Assembly (NCBI GenBank): GCA_013336165.1
Contig: JAAXUF010000006.1
Location: 62,001-126,000 of the forward strand
Length of the DNA: 64,000 bases
From: Coriobacteriia bacterium
GTDB lineage: Bacteria; Actinomycetota; Coriobacteriia; Anaerosomatales; JAAXUF01
Direction of reading: 5' to 3'
The stretch's first letter is position 1. Each line of letters opens with the position of its first letter. Below, one piece after another: positions 25,201 to 33,885 of this stretch. The translations under genes and the position numbers were made by a program. Below the pieces are notes generated by a model. The model was not told where the DNA came from. It ran no database searches and saw nothing but the letters and a program-made list of their open reading frames with translations.

Positions 25201-26382
25201 CTACTCAAACAAACTACCGCTTGCAAGGAACACCTTCAAGCATGCATCGCATACCGCTTGGTCGTAGAGTACCCCGGCACCCTCAGAAATCTCCTGTAGC
25301 GCGGCATCGACCCCGAGCGCCGCACGGTACGGGCGGTGGGACGACATCGCCTCAACAACGTCGGCGACCATGAGCACTTTCGCGCCGAGGAGGATCTCGT
25401 CGCTGGTGAGACCCCGCGGGTAGCCGGAACCATTGCAGCGCTCCTGGTGTTGATACACCATCTGCGCGATACTTTCGCCCATTCCGGCCGACGTAACGAG
25501 GCGGTATCCTATCTCCGAGTGCTCCTCGATCATCTTGCGTTCGACAGCAATCAGGTTACGCGGCCGCGACAGCAGTTCCGCCGGAACGGCGATCTTCCCG
25601 ATGTCGTGAAGAAGGGCGGCGGTTCTGATCTCGCGCACCTCTTCGGCAGGCAAACCCAGCTCTTGGGCGATCGCCTCGGCCAGGTGCGCGACGTTGCGCT
25701 GGTGCCCCGCAGTGTAGGGATCGCGGATCTCGACCATGCCGTCTACGACGGTCATGAGCGCTTCGGACGACCTAGCGAGTTCCTGCGCACGCTTCCTGAG
25801 CGACTCTTGCATCCGATCGCGATCTTCCTGGTCGAGCACCAGTCGTGCGATCAACAGCAGTGCGAGAGGGAACAGGGTGATCAGGGGCAACCAGAGGCGG
25901 GCGACCGCTTCGATTCCAGCCTCTCCTAGTCCCACCGCCAGTGCGCCAAGCATGATCACATGCACTGTGAGACCCAAGACAAGGATGTGAGCAGGCCGCA
26001 TTACGTCGTGGCCTCGGCGGCGCAGGAAGTAGAAGAGCGTACCGAGAGCGGCCGACTCAACAATGACGAAGATTCCTACCGCCACGCCGACGCCGCCAAG
26101 CCAAATTCGAAACGCACCGCACATGATGACCGCGATCAGTGCGACCCAGGGTCCCCCGAACATGCCGGCTGCCGCAAGGATCACCGATCGGCCGTCGAAG
26201 ATGAAGCCGGGTGCAAGCACCAACGGATCCGACATGGCAACCATCCCGATGCTGCCGTAGACCACGCCACAGAGTGCGTTTCTGAGTACGCCCCTGTCGG
26301 GCCAAGACCTCATGATCCACTGCTCGGCTACGACGAGCAGCACGATCAGGCCGGTGTTCTCGATTAGGCTGGCAAGAATCAT
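25201..26382 (-). CDS. HD-GYP c-di-GMP phosphodiesterase with 5TM sensor
   Basis: 393 residues. About six N-terminal helices (residues 1-190), with GPWVALIAVIMCGAFRIWLGG typical of the 5TMR-LYT sensor. A coiled linker (QESLRKRAQELARSSEAL) and an HD-GYP domain (~205-390) follow, with VEIRDPYTAGHQRNVAHLAEAI, LLHDIGKIAVP and HQERCNGSGYPRGL. All metal ligands of the HD motif and the GYP triad are kept. It should hydrolyse c-di-GMP under control of an unknown membrane signal. It is 54 bases upstream of the diguanylate cyclase. Confidence 0.93.
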   Translation of the reverse strand: MILASLIENTGLIVLLVVAEQWIMRSWPDRGVLRNALCGVVYGSIGMVAMSDPLVLAPGFIFDGRSVILAAAGMFGGPWVALIAVIMCGAFRIWLGGVGVAVGIFVIVESAALGTLFYFLRRRGHDVMRPAHILVLGLTVHVIMLGALAVGLGEAGIEAVARLWLPLITLFPLALLLIARLVLDQEDRDRMQESLRKRAQELARSSEALMTVVDGMVEIRDPYTAGHQRNVAHLAEAIAQELGLPAEEVREIRTAALLHDIGKIAVPAELLSRPRNLIAVERKMIEEHSEIGYRLVTSAGMGESIAQMVYQHQERCNGSGYPRGLTSDEILLGAKVLMVADVVEAMSSHRPYRAALGVDAALQEISEGAGVLYDQAVCDACLKVFLASGSLFE

Positions 26383-26565
26383 GGAATCGACTTCTTCTTG
26401 TGGACCGCCCCACCCACTTCATGGATGTTGATTCCCTTTCGGACGCAAGCGAGAACATCAGCGACTGAAGCCTCTGTAACCAGTGGGGAACGATACGAGC
26501 GAAGCACTCTCTCGCTCCACTCACGTTGGATATGCTGATGTCGCGAAACGTCGATTGGAGGGCTT

Positions 26566-27495
26566 GTGCTCATCCGCCCCATCGCGATTCTAACAGTGGC
26601 AGCTTGCCTGGTCGCGACAGTGACACTCGGCTGTGCGCGGTCGCAGCCAACCGCACAGAAGCAGCCTCTCCCCTCCACCTCGGTCGAGCCCACTGTCTCC
26701 CCCATCCCCGAACCGACCAAGACCCCTGAGCCCGCTCCGGAGCCCGCACCACAGCCTGCACCAGTTCCGGCGCCCGTCCCCACTCCACCCGTCACCCCCG
26801 CTCCCACCGACAACAAGACGCGCGCGTGGTACTTCATGCCGGTCACCACACACAAGGTGCCCGCAGTCGCTTCGGAAGCCGCTACCCTGCTCCCGGCGTA
26901 CGGGGGCATCTACGTTGGCCCCAACGCGCAATCGGTCTACCTGACGTTTGACGAGGGATATGAAAACGGGCTCACGCCCAAGATCCTCGACGCGCTAGCA
27001 CGCAACAATGTGAAGGCCACCTTCTTCGTCACCGAATCCTTCATTCGCGCGAACCCCGATCTGGTGCGACGAATGGTTGCCGAGGGCCACGTGGTAGGGA
27101 ATCACAGTTCAACCCACCCCTCGATGCCGACACTTGCAGGCGACACGGCGGCGTTCAAGGCGCAGTTCACCAAGACTGAGGCGGCATTCACCGAGGTCAC
27201 GGGTGGGCAGATGGCAAATGTCTTCAGGCCGCCGATGGGCGAGTACAGCCCGCTGTCACTCTGGATCACTCAGTCTCTCGGCTACGAGACGGTGTTCTGG
27301 AGTTTCGCGCACCGCGACTGGGTCGTGGATGACCAGCCCTCGGTTGACGTCACAGTCGACCGCATCCTGACCGGCAGCCACCCCGGCGCAATTTATCTAC
27401 TCCACGGCGTCTCATCAAGCGACACGGCGGCGCTTGACCGAGCGATCGCGGGACTGCGCACACAGGGTTACGGCTTCGGGGTTCTCGGCGAGTAG
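26566..27495 (+). CDS. Polysaccharide deacetylase, PdaA-like, lipoprotein
   Basis: 309 residues. The lipoprotein signal ends TVTLGC (Cys ~23) and is followed by a ~45-residue Pro-rich spacer (EPAPEPAPQPAPVPAPVP) that would span the cell wall. The NodB domain (~125-305) has YLTFDEGYENGLTPKIL with the catalytic Asp, NHSSTHPSMP with the metal-binding His pair, FRPPMGEYSPLSL and LLHGVSS. This resembles PdaA enzymes that deacetylate N-acetylmuramic acid in peptidoglycan. A wall-modifying role is likely, and sporulation is not implied. The start is GTG 26566 with GGAGGG just upstream. Confidence 0.9.
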   Translation: MLIRPIAILTVAACLVATVTLGCARSQPTAQKQPLPSTSVEPTVSPIPEPTKTPEPAPEPAPQPAPVPAPVPTPPVTPAPTDNKTRAWYFMPVTTHKVPAVASEAATLLPAYGGIYVGPNAQSVYLTFDEGYENGLTPKILDALARNNVKATFFVTESFIRANPDLVRRMVAEGHVVGNHSSTHPSMPTLAGDTAAFKAQFTKTEAAFTEVTGGQMANVFRPPMGEYSPLSLWITQSLGYETVFWSFAHRDWVVDDQPSVDVTVDRILTGSHPGAIYLLHGVSSSDTAALDRAIAGLRTQGYGFGVLGE

Positions 27496-27529
27496 AGGCG
27501 CGTTCGAAGTTGTCCCCATTTGGAGAAAT

Positions 27530-27560
27530 GAGGGTGGTCGCCCGTCGGCGAACCACCCTC
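27530..27560 (-). terminator. Terminator downstream of tRNA-Ser(GGA)
   Basis: GAGGGTGGT (27530-27538) and ACCACCCTC (27552-27560) form a perfect 9-bp stem with a 13-base loop. On the minus strand it is followed by ATTTCT, and it starts 14 bases past the tRNA 3' end. It could also stop the deacetylase transcript from the other side. Confidence 0.6.
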
Positions 27561-27573
27561 GTCAGCGTCTCTG

Positions 27574-27666
27574 TGGCGGAGAGCTAGGGATTTGAACCCT
27601 AGATACGGTTTGACGCCGCATACACGATTTCCAGTCGTGCGCCTTAAGCCACTCGGCCAGCTCTCC
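27574..27666 (-). tRNA. tRNA-Ser(GGA)
   Basis: The 93-nt minus-strand gene is a complete class II tRNA: acceptor GGAGAGC/GCTCTCC, D arm TGGCCGAGTGGCTTAAGGC, anticodon loop CTGGAAA (GGA), long variable arm, T-arm CTAGGGTTCAAATCCCTAG and encoded CCA. It reads UCC and UCU. It is intact, unlike the tRNA-Ser fragments near 7, 9 and 11.7 kb. Confidence 0.95.
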
Positions 27667-27826
27667 GTGTGCGCCGGCAAATCTCGAAACGGCGCAACCG
27701 CGAGTATAACGAGCGAGGGGCTTCGCGGCAACGAGGCAATGTGGGGACTGGAGTATGGTTGGCTGTTGGCACACAATAGAGTTGCGAAGCACATGTCCGT
27801 CACGTGACGACCTGGGGGATCTGCCA

Positions 27827-28708
27827 ATGAGCGTCCGCATAATCACCGATTCGGCCTGCGATCTGCCTCTTGCCCTCGCCGAGAAGAACGATATCGATGT
27901 TCTGTCCATGCCGTTTGTGCTCAAGGGCGAAGAACATCTCGATGATCTGGGCAAGACGACCGATATCGACGAGTTCTACGACACGCTACGCGCCGGAGAA
28001 AACGCGACCACGTCCCAGGTTCCGTTCGGCAGCTCATATGAGGCCTTCGAGCGCGCCTACGCGGCCGGTTCGGCAGCGGTGTTCATCAGCCTGTCCGCCG
28101 AGCTTTCCGGCACCTACCAAACGGCGGTGCTCGCGCGTGACCAGTTCCTCGAAGCGCATCCAGACGCCTCGATCTATGTCGTCGATTCTAAGTGCGCCTC
28201 GACCGGCGAGGGACTGCTCGTCTTGGCTGCGGCCGAGCGGGCTGCCGAGGGAATGCGCGCCGATGAAATCGCGCAATGGGTCGAGGACAACCGCGGCCGG
28301 GTGAATCACCTGTTCACGATCGACTCCTTCGAGCACCTCGTCCGCGGTGGGCGCGTTTCCGCCGCCATGGGGGCGGCCGGAACGATCCTCAACATCAAGC
28401 CTGTCATGCGCGTCGACGATCGCGGGCGCCTGGTTCCGCTCAAGAAGCCGCGCGGACGCCACAAGGCCCTCGAGGCAATCGCAGATCTGACCGCCGAGCG
28501 AATCGAAGATCCTGCATCGCAAACCATCGTGATCGCGCACGGTCAATGGCCCGAATACGCCGAGGAACTCAAGCGCATGATCCTTGAGCGAATCACCGTC
28601 GGCGGCGTCATCGACGCGCGCATCGGCTGTGTCATAGGCGCACACACGGGACCCGGAGTGCTCTCTGTCTACTTCTGGGGCGTGAGACGCGAACCGTACA
28701 ACGACTAG
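27827..28708 (+). CDS. DegV family fatty-acid-binding protein
   Basis: 293 residues. The N-terminal domain opens with VRIITDSACDLP and carries the acyl-binding loop TTSQVPFGSSYEAF (~62-75). The C-terminal domain has HLVRGGRVSAAMGAAGTILNIKPVM. DegV proteins (FakB type) hold a fatty acid for phosphorylation by FakA (established knowledge). FakA is not in view. The start is ATG 27827 after GGGGG. It converges with the next gene, overlapping by 4 bases at the stops. Confidence 0.92.
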   Translation: MSVRIITDSACDLPLALAEKNDIDVLSMPFVLKGEEHLDDLGKTTDIDEFYDTLRAGENATTSQVPFGSSYEAFERAYAAGSAAVFISLSAELSGTYQTAVLARDQFLEAHPDASIYVVDSKCASTGEGLLVLAAAERAAEGMRADEIAQWVEDNRGRVNHLFTIDSFEHLVRGGRVSAAMGAAGTILNIKPVMRVDDRGRLVPLKKPRGRHKALEAIADLTAERIEDPASQTIVIAHGQWPEYAEELKRMILERITVGGVIDARIGCVIGAHTGPGVLSVYFWGVRREPYND

Positions 28709-29916
28709 GACTGCGAACCGGACTCCCTCAGGGCCGGCACGGGCTGCCCGAAGAATTCGACGAAGAAGATCCACACGATCAGGATCGCGCCCATCCAGAT
28801 CAAGATGGAGACCGTCGCAGGGATGGGCACTACAAGCAGCATCACGACCAAGATCGTGAAGATCGTCAGCGTGGTATTGCGCAGCCGATCTTTGTGTACG
28901 TACACCCATGCGCCGAAGGACCCAAAGTCGCGTCCGCCGGCGGCACCATACACGAAGCGCTGAGCCTCATCGCGCAGCACACGAGCGAAGATGGACTGTC
29001 CCGCAGCAACGGCGGCAAACCAGATGGCTATTCCGACGAAGAAAAATATCCACTCGGTGGTCATGAGAGGACCCGCAACCGCGCCGTAGAGTGCCCTCGC
29101 GACATCCGTCGGGACTTCGTTCAAGCTGGCCACGCCGCTCACGAATATGAAGCGGCCGATCGCCGCCACACCCAGTGACAACACCATCGCCAACGCGATC
29201 GCGAATCCTGCCGCCTCGGCGGCAAACCGGCGATCGGCAGCCAGTATGAAGGCGGCTCCCATCAGCAGCAGCGCTAAGACCGGAAGGATCGCCGCCGAAC
29301 GGTTCAGCAGTTGGAACGCACGCTGATACTTCCCCAGTTTCCACGAACTGACGACCGTAGCCAAGCTCGCCTGCGAGGGCACGAGAATCGCACCCGTGAA
29401 AGTCAGTCCCTGCCCCGACAGCAGGTAAGCCACATACTGCGAACTCACCTTCATGTCGATGGACACGACGGTGGGCTGCCCAGCGTTCGAGGACGAAGCT
29501 GCTGTCAACGCGCTCACCAGGGTTGGGTGGACTTCGATCGCCGTCTGTTGCCAGTACGCGTAGAAGTCCGGCGACTGCGTGAACGCAAGCGCCTGGGCGC
29601 GGATGTAATTCTCGGCGGCGCTGGCAAGCGGAATTGCCAAGGACTGTCCCCGATCGCTGAGAGCTTGAGCCGCAAGGGACTTCAGGTCGACTGCCTTGAC
29701 GATGGCATTCGTGGCCGTGTCGGCAACGTAGGCCTGGATGGCAGGATCGGATGAGAGCGAAGAGACTTCGTCGACGAAGGTGGTCCGATCCATGACGCTT
29801 CTGTTGAACCAGATCGCGACAACGGACAAAGAGAAGCAGATCGCCGCCAAGACCACAAGGCTCACCACGGCTGCTCTGCGTCGTTTCTGGTCGGTCGACT
29901 TGCTCGGCCCCGTCAT
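28705..29916 (-). CDS. Polytopic membrane protein of unknown function, 403 aa
   Basis: One N-terminal helix (~15-36) precedes a ~160-residue outer domain (VMDRTTFVDEVSSLSSDPAIQAYVADTATN) and then four to five helices (~210-390). The outer domain's spacing VMDRxxFV..V...L.DP.V resembles actinobacterial 'integral membrane protein' families with a similar head, of unsettled role. The start is ATG 29916. Nothing links it to its neighbours beyond the overlap with DegV. Confidence 0.75.
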   Translation of the reverse strand: MTGPSKSTDQKRRRAAVVSLVVLAAICFSLSVVAIWFNRSVMDRTTFVDEVSSLSSDPAIQAYVADTATNAIVKAVDLKSLAAQALSDRGQSLAIPLASAAENYIRAQALAFTQSPDFYAYWQQTAIEVHPTLVSALTAASSSNAGQPTVVSIDMKVSSQYVAYLLSGQGLTFTGAILVPSQASLATVVSSWKLGKYQRAFQLLNRSAAILPVLALLLMGAAFILAADRRFAAEAAGFAIALAMVLSLGVAAIGRFIFVSGVASLNEVPTDVARALYGAVAGPLMTTEWIFFFVGIAIWFAAVAAGQSIFARVLRDEAQRFVYGAAGGRDFGSFGAWVYVHKDRLRNTTLTIFTILVVMLLVVPIPATVSILIWMGAILIVWIFFVEFFGQPVPALRESGSQS

Positions 29917-30050
29917 TTCCGCCCCTCTGCTCGGGTATGATCTCCAAAATACGTGATTGTTCTGCAGGCGAGTTGAAACGCTCTACAGAAGTATTCCCCT
30001 CAACGCCATTCAGCCATTGGCAGAAGAGAACCCTCAGAAAGGACAGAAAC

Positions 30051-30425
30051 ATGCTCGGAAGAGTCATCATCCGTTGGGTCATCACCTCGATCGCCGTCGC
30101 GGTGGCCGTGCTGCTGGTGCCTGGTATTGCCGTCGGCTCGAACGCAGCTTTCGCTGTAATCGCAATGGCTGCGATCCTAGGGTTGGTGAACGCGTTCCTC
30201 CGGCCGATCCTGAGCCTCTTGTCGTGCGGACTGATCGTGGCGACATTGGGACTCTTCACGCTGGTAATCAACGCCGGCACGCTTCTGCTCTCCTCGTGGA
30301 TTGCGCAGAACTGGCTGTTCGTGGACTTCTCGGTGAACGGATTCTGGCCGGCGTTCTGGGGCGCGATCATCATCAGCGTGGTCAGCTTCCTGCTCTCCAT
30401 ATTCGTTAAAGACTCCGACGACTAA
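30051..30425 (+). CDS. Phage-holin-family (superfamily IV) four-helix membrane protein
   Basis: A 124-residue protein with four hydrophobic helices and the PF04020 pattern: GLVNAFLRPILSLLSCGL and TLGLFTLVINAGTLLLSSWI. Despite the holin name, members are common in bacterial chromosomes with no phage nearby. ATG 30051 has AAAGGA upstream. It ends 15 bases before ku on the same strand and could share its transcript, although no functional link is known. Confidence 0.85.
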   Translation: MLGRVIIRWVITSIAVAVAVLLVPGIAVGSNAAFAVIAMAAILGLVNAFLRPILSLLSCGLIVATLGLFTLVINAGTLLLSSWIAQNWLFVDFSVNGFWPAFWGAIIISVVSFLLSIFVKDSDD

Positions 30426-30440
30426 CGTGAGGTGATATTC

Positions 30441-31241
30441 ATGGCGCACGCGATCTGGAAAGGCGCCATCTCTTTCGGTCTGGTGACGATCCCCGTCGAG
30501 TTGTTCTCGGCGGTGACCAAGAACGAGATCGCGTTCCATCTACTCGACAGCCGAGACATGGCGCCGGTACGCAACGAGCGGGTAAACGCCACCACAGGTG
30601 AAGAAGTGGCGTGGGATTCGATCGCCAAGGGGTACCAGTTGCCTGACGGACGCTGGATCACGATGACCGACGAGGACTTCTCGGCGGCGAACGTGAAGGC
30701 AACCCGGACGATCGACGTTCTGAGCGCGGTGTGCGAAGACGACGTGCCGGACGAGTACTTCGAAACGCCGTACTTCCTCGCCCCGGAACAGCAGGGGCGC
30801 AAAGCCTACGCACTCTTGCGCGAAGCGCTGCGGACGGCGGGCCGGATCGCGATCGGCCAGATCGTCATCCGATCGCGGCAACGCCTGTGTGCGCTCATCC
30901 CGCACGGGGATGTGCTCATGCTCGTCGTGATGCGCTACGCCTACGAGTTGCGCTCGGCAGACGACCTCGACCTGCCCTCCGGCGATCTGGCGGCCGTGGG
31001 CGTCACCGACGCCGAAACCATGCTTGCCGCTCAACTTGTCGCCACTATCAAGGGCGATTGGGATCCCTCGCGTTACCGCGACTCATATCATGACGACCTC
31101 CTCGCGCTCATCGCACGCAAGGCCGAGGGCGAGACGATCGAAATCGCCGAGCCGGCACCCGTCAAGACCGCCGAGGTCATCGACATCATGGATCTCCTCA
31201 AGCGCAGCATCGAGGACGCACGAGCAAGCACCGGGGCTTAG
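30441..31241 (+). CDS. ku: Non-homologous end-joining protein Ku
   Basis: Bacterial Ku, 266 residues: a ring-forming DNA-end binder that recruits LigD. Marks: AHAIWKGAISFGLVTIPVEL at the start, EIAFHLLDSRDMAPVRN (~25-42), EDDVPDEYFETPYFLAPE (~95-113) and GDVLMLVVMRYAYELR (~150). The C-terminus is short (IDIMDLLKRSIEDARAS). The start ATG 30441 has AGGTGA seven bases upstream. A GTG nine bases earlier is in frame but worse. It lies directly before ligD, forming the classic two-gene repair operon. Confidence 0.96.
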   Translation: MAHAIWKGAISFGLVTIPVELFSAVTKNEIAFHLLDSRDMAPVRNERVNATTGEEVAWDSIAKGYQLPDGRWITMTDEDFSAANVKATRTIDVLSAVCEDDVPDEYFETPYFLAPEQQGRKAYALLREALRTAGRIAIGQIVIRSRQRLCALIPHGDVLMLVVMRYAYELRSADDLDLPSGDLAAVGVTDAETMLAAQLVATIKGDWDPSRYRDSYHDDLLALIARKAEGETIEIAEPAPVKTAEVIDIMDLLKRSIEDARASTGA

Positions 31242-31251
31242 GGCTCATACG

Positions 31252-33870
31252 ATGCCGCTTGAGGAGTACAACGCGAAGCGCGACTTCACGCACACGCCGG
31301 AGCCGGCAGGCGGGGGTGCGAACGAAAGCGGCGGGGCGAAACTCAGCTTTGTGGTGCAGAAACATCACGCGTCCTCGCTCCATTACGACTTCCGTCTCGA
31401 ACTCGACGGCGTGCTGCTCTCCTGGGCGGTGCCCAAGGGGCCATCGCTCGACACACGCGACAAGCGGCTCGCCATCCGCGTGGAGGACCATCCCCTAAGC
31501 TATGGCAGCTTCGAAGGCACGATCCCCGAGGGCGAGTACGGCGGGGGCAGCGTGATCGTGTGGGACCGCGGGACGTGGGAACCTCTCGGCGATCCGCACG
31601 CGGGGCTTGCGAAGGGCGACTTCAAGTTCACACTCTCGGGCGAAAAGCTGCGGGGCGTGTGGGTGCTCGTGCGGCTCAAGCCCCGGCCCAACGAACGGCA
31701 GGAAAGCTGGCTGCTCATCAAAGAGCGCGACGATTTCGCGCGCCCCCGCGAGACCGGTGACATTCTCGCCGAGCGCCCCGAGAGCGTGGTGAGCGGTCTG
31801 GGAGTGGACGAGGTGGGCCGCCGAGACCCCCCGGCGACGGCCACCGTAGGGCGGGAGGCGGCGACCCCGCCTCCCGCAGTGGTCGACCTCGAGCTCGCCA
31901 CGCTCGTCGAGCGCCCTCCCGAAGGCAACGAGTGGCTGGCCGAGGTCAAGTACGACGGCTACCGGGTCGCTATTGTGCTCGACGGAGGACGCGCCCGGGT
32001 CTTCACCCGCAGCCATGCCGACTGGACCGACCGCTTCGCCCCACTCGCGCTCGCCGTCGAGGGGCTGCCTGCGACCTCGGCGGTCATCGACGGCGAGGCC
32101 GTCGTCTTCGACGAGCGCGGGATCTCGCGTTTCGACCTCCTCCAGCACGCCCTCGGCGAGCACCCCGAGAAGATCGGCTTCGCCGCCTTCGACCTGCTGC
32201 ACCTGAACGGCCACGACCTGCGCAACCTGCCGCTGATCGATCGCAAGGAGCTGCTCTGCGCGCTGCTGTGCGACCGGCCTGCCGGCTCCCCGCTCCGTTA
32301 CGCCGACCACGTGATCGGTGGCGCGCCCGAGTTCTTCCGCGAAGCCTGCCGAGCAGACCTTGAGGGTACCGTCTGCAAGCGCGCAGCCAGCCGATACGTC
32401 CCCGGCCGAGGCCGCGACTGGCTCAAGGTGAAGTGCCGTCAGGTGCAGGAGTTCGTCGTCGGCGGGTTCACGGAAGGCGCCGGCTCGCGCGTCGGGCTGG
32501 GATCGCTCCTGCTCGGCGTCTATGATGGCGCCCGCTTTGCGTACGCTGGCCGCGTCGGCACCGGCTTCGACGACGCCACCCTCGCAGCGCTGCGCGACCG
32601 GCTCGACGCCCTCGAGACTCCCGCACCGCCGTTTGAGCCGCCGCCCCACATCACCGGCCACACCCTCCACTGGGTCCGTCCCACCCTTGTCGTCCAAGTT
32701 GCCTTCCGCGAGTGGACCGCCGACAACGTCCTACGCCAACCCGTCTACCTCGGCCTGCGCGAGGACAAAGCTGCAAGCGAAGTAGCGCGAGAGGCTTCAT
32801 CCACAGAAGCGCCCCCAAAGGCGTCGGCCGCCGAAGGCGGCCCAGCCGCTGAGAGCGGTCAGGTGGAGGGCTCGGCAAAGGGCTTCGCAGACAGTGACGC
32901 AATGGATGGGCGCGACCCGCTCGGTCGAGAACCATCCCCTTTGCCGAGCCCTCCACCTGACCGCGGGCGACGCGCGGTCCTCGGCGTCCCCATCTCAAAC
33001 CCCGACAAGCTCCTCTTCCCCGCCTCCGACTTCCCCAAGTTCGCCCTAGCCGAGTACTACGCCGCCGTCGCGCCGCTCATGCTTCCGCTCGTCGCGAACC
33101 GTCCGCTCACGCTCGTCCGATGCCCCCACGGCGGAGGAGCGGGGTGCTTCTACCAGCGCCACCCGGACGCCGGCCTGCCGCACGCGATCCACGTGCTCCC
33201 CCACGCGCTCGGCAGCACGCGCGAGATGCTGGAGTGGCTGACCGTGGACACGGCCGAAGGGCTCATCGCACTCGCGCAGATGGGCGCAGTCGAGGTGCAC
33301 GCGTGGCTCTCGCGCGCGGATGCGCCCGCACGCCCGGACCTGCTGGTCTTCGATCTGGATCCCGGCCCCGATCTCACTCGGCCACAGATCCGCGCGGTGG
33401 CGCTGCTTGTGCGCGATGAGTGCGCCTCTCTCGGCTTCACGCCATACCTCAAGTCAACCGGCGGCAAGGGTCTGCACGTGGTCATGCCGATCGAGCCGGT
33501 CTGGGACTTCACGCGAGTCCGCGTGCTGACCAAAGCGCTCGCGGAACGCTTGGCGGCGCTTCACCCGAACACGATCACGAGCCGCATGGCGAAGGACCTG
33601 CGCGGTGGCCGCGTCTTTCTCGACTACCTGCGCAACGCCGAGGGTGCCAGCGCCGTCGCGCCGTACTCGACGCGCAATCGCCCGGGCCCGACCTGCTCCG
33701 TGCCGCTGGCGTGGGACGAACTCACCGACGAACTCGACACCGGCCTCTTCACGCCCGCCCGCGTCCTTGCGCGCGTGGCAGCTGGGACCGATCCCTGGCG
33801 CACCATCGCCGAGAACCCCGCGAGCGAGCGTGTGCTTCGCGCCGCCGAGAAGGCGCTCGGCCTCGGCTAG
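31252..33870 (+). CDS. ligD: LigD, ATP-dependent DNA ligase with phosphoesterase and polymerase domains
   Basis: 872 residues in the order phosphoesterase, ligase, polymerase. The phosphoesterase (~25-175) has KHHASSLHYDFRLEL and GTIPEGEYGGGSVIVWDRG. The ligase (~210-510) has the adenylated Lys in EVKYDGYR (~232), IDGEAVVFD and LKVKCR. A ~75-residue linker rich in Ala, Ser and Glu follows. The polymerase/primase (~580-865) has LLVFDLDPGPD with the metal Asps, STGGKGLHVVMP and AVAPYSTR. The order matches the Pseudomonas-type LigD, not the mycobacterial one. It trims, fills and seals double-strand breaks with Ku. The start is ATG 31252, 10 bases past ku. The linker DNA holds a 28-bp perfect inverted repeat. 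Confidence 0.96.
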   Translation: MPLEEYNAKRDFTHTPEPAGGGANESGGAKLSFVVQKHHASSLHYDFRLELDGVLLSWAVPKGPSLDTRDKRLAIRVEDHPLSYGSFEGTIPEGEYGGGSVIVWDRGTWEPLGDPHAGLAKGDFKFTLSGEKLRGVWVLVRLKPRPNERQESWLLIKERDDFARPRETGDILAERPESVVSGLGVDEVGRRDPPATATVGREAATPPPAVVDLELATLVERPPEGNEWLAEVKYDGYRVAIVLDGGRARVFTRSHADWTDRFAPLALAVEGLPATSAVIDGEAVVFDERGISRFDLLQHALGEHPEKIGFAAFDLLHLNGHDLRNLPLIDRKELLCALLCDRPAGSPLRYADHVIGGAPEFFREACRADLEGTVCKRAASRYVPGRGRDWLKVKCRQVQEFVVGGFTEGAGSRVGLGSLLLGVYDGARFAYAGRVGTGFDDATLAALRDRLDALETPAPPFEPPPHITGHTLHWVRPTLVVQVAFREWTADNVLRQPVYLGLREDKAASEVAREASSTEAPPKASAAEGGPAAESGQVEGSAKGFADSDAMDGRDPLGREPSPLPSPPPDRGRRAVLGVPISNPDKLLFPASDFPKFALAEYYAAVAPLMLPLVANRPLTLVRCPHGGGAGCFYQRHPDAGLPHAIHVLPHALGSTREMLEWLTVDTAEGLIALAQMGAVEVHAWLSRADAPARPDLLVFDLDPGPDLTRPQIRAVALLVRDECASLGFTPYLKSTGGKGLHVVMPIEPVWDFTRVRVLTKALAERLAALHPNTITSRMAKDLRGGRVFLDYLRNAEGASAVAPYSTRNRPGPTCSVPLAWDELTDELDTGLFTPARVLARVAAGTDPWRTIAENPASERVLRAAEKALGLG
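32855..32964 (+). repeat. 28-bp perfect inverted repeat inside ligD linker
   Basis: Arm 32855-32882 (starting GCGGTCAGGTGGAGGG) recurs inverted at 32937-32964, with 54 bases between. Both arms are coding and the frame stays open through the whole element, contributing about 37 residues to the flexible linker. A perfect hairpin of this length in coding DNA is unlikely to arise from codon choice and suggests an inserted palindromic element. Confidence 0.85.
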
Positions 33871-33885
33871 CTGAACGGTCCGCGG

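Noticed and set aside
28967-30400. Minus-strand 477-codon frame
   Set aside because: Shadow of the 403-residue membrane protein gene and of the holin-family gene, without family motifs.
30051-30425. Prophage, based on the holin-family gene
   Set aside because: No phage structural, lysis or integrase genes nearby. This family is common in ordinary chromosomes.
31495-32697. Minus-strand 400-codon frame
   Set aside because: Antisense of ligD, which has clear domains.
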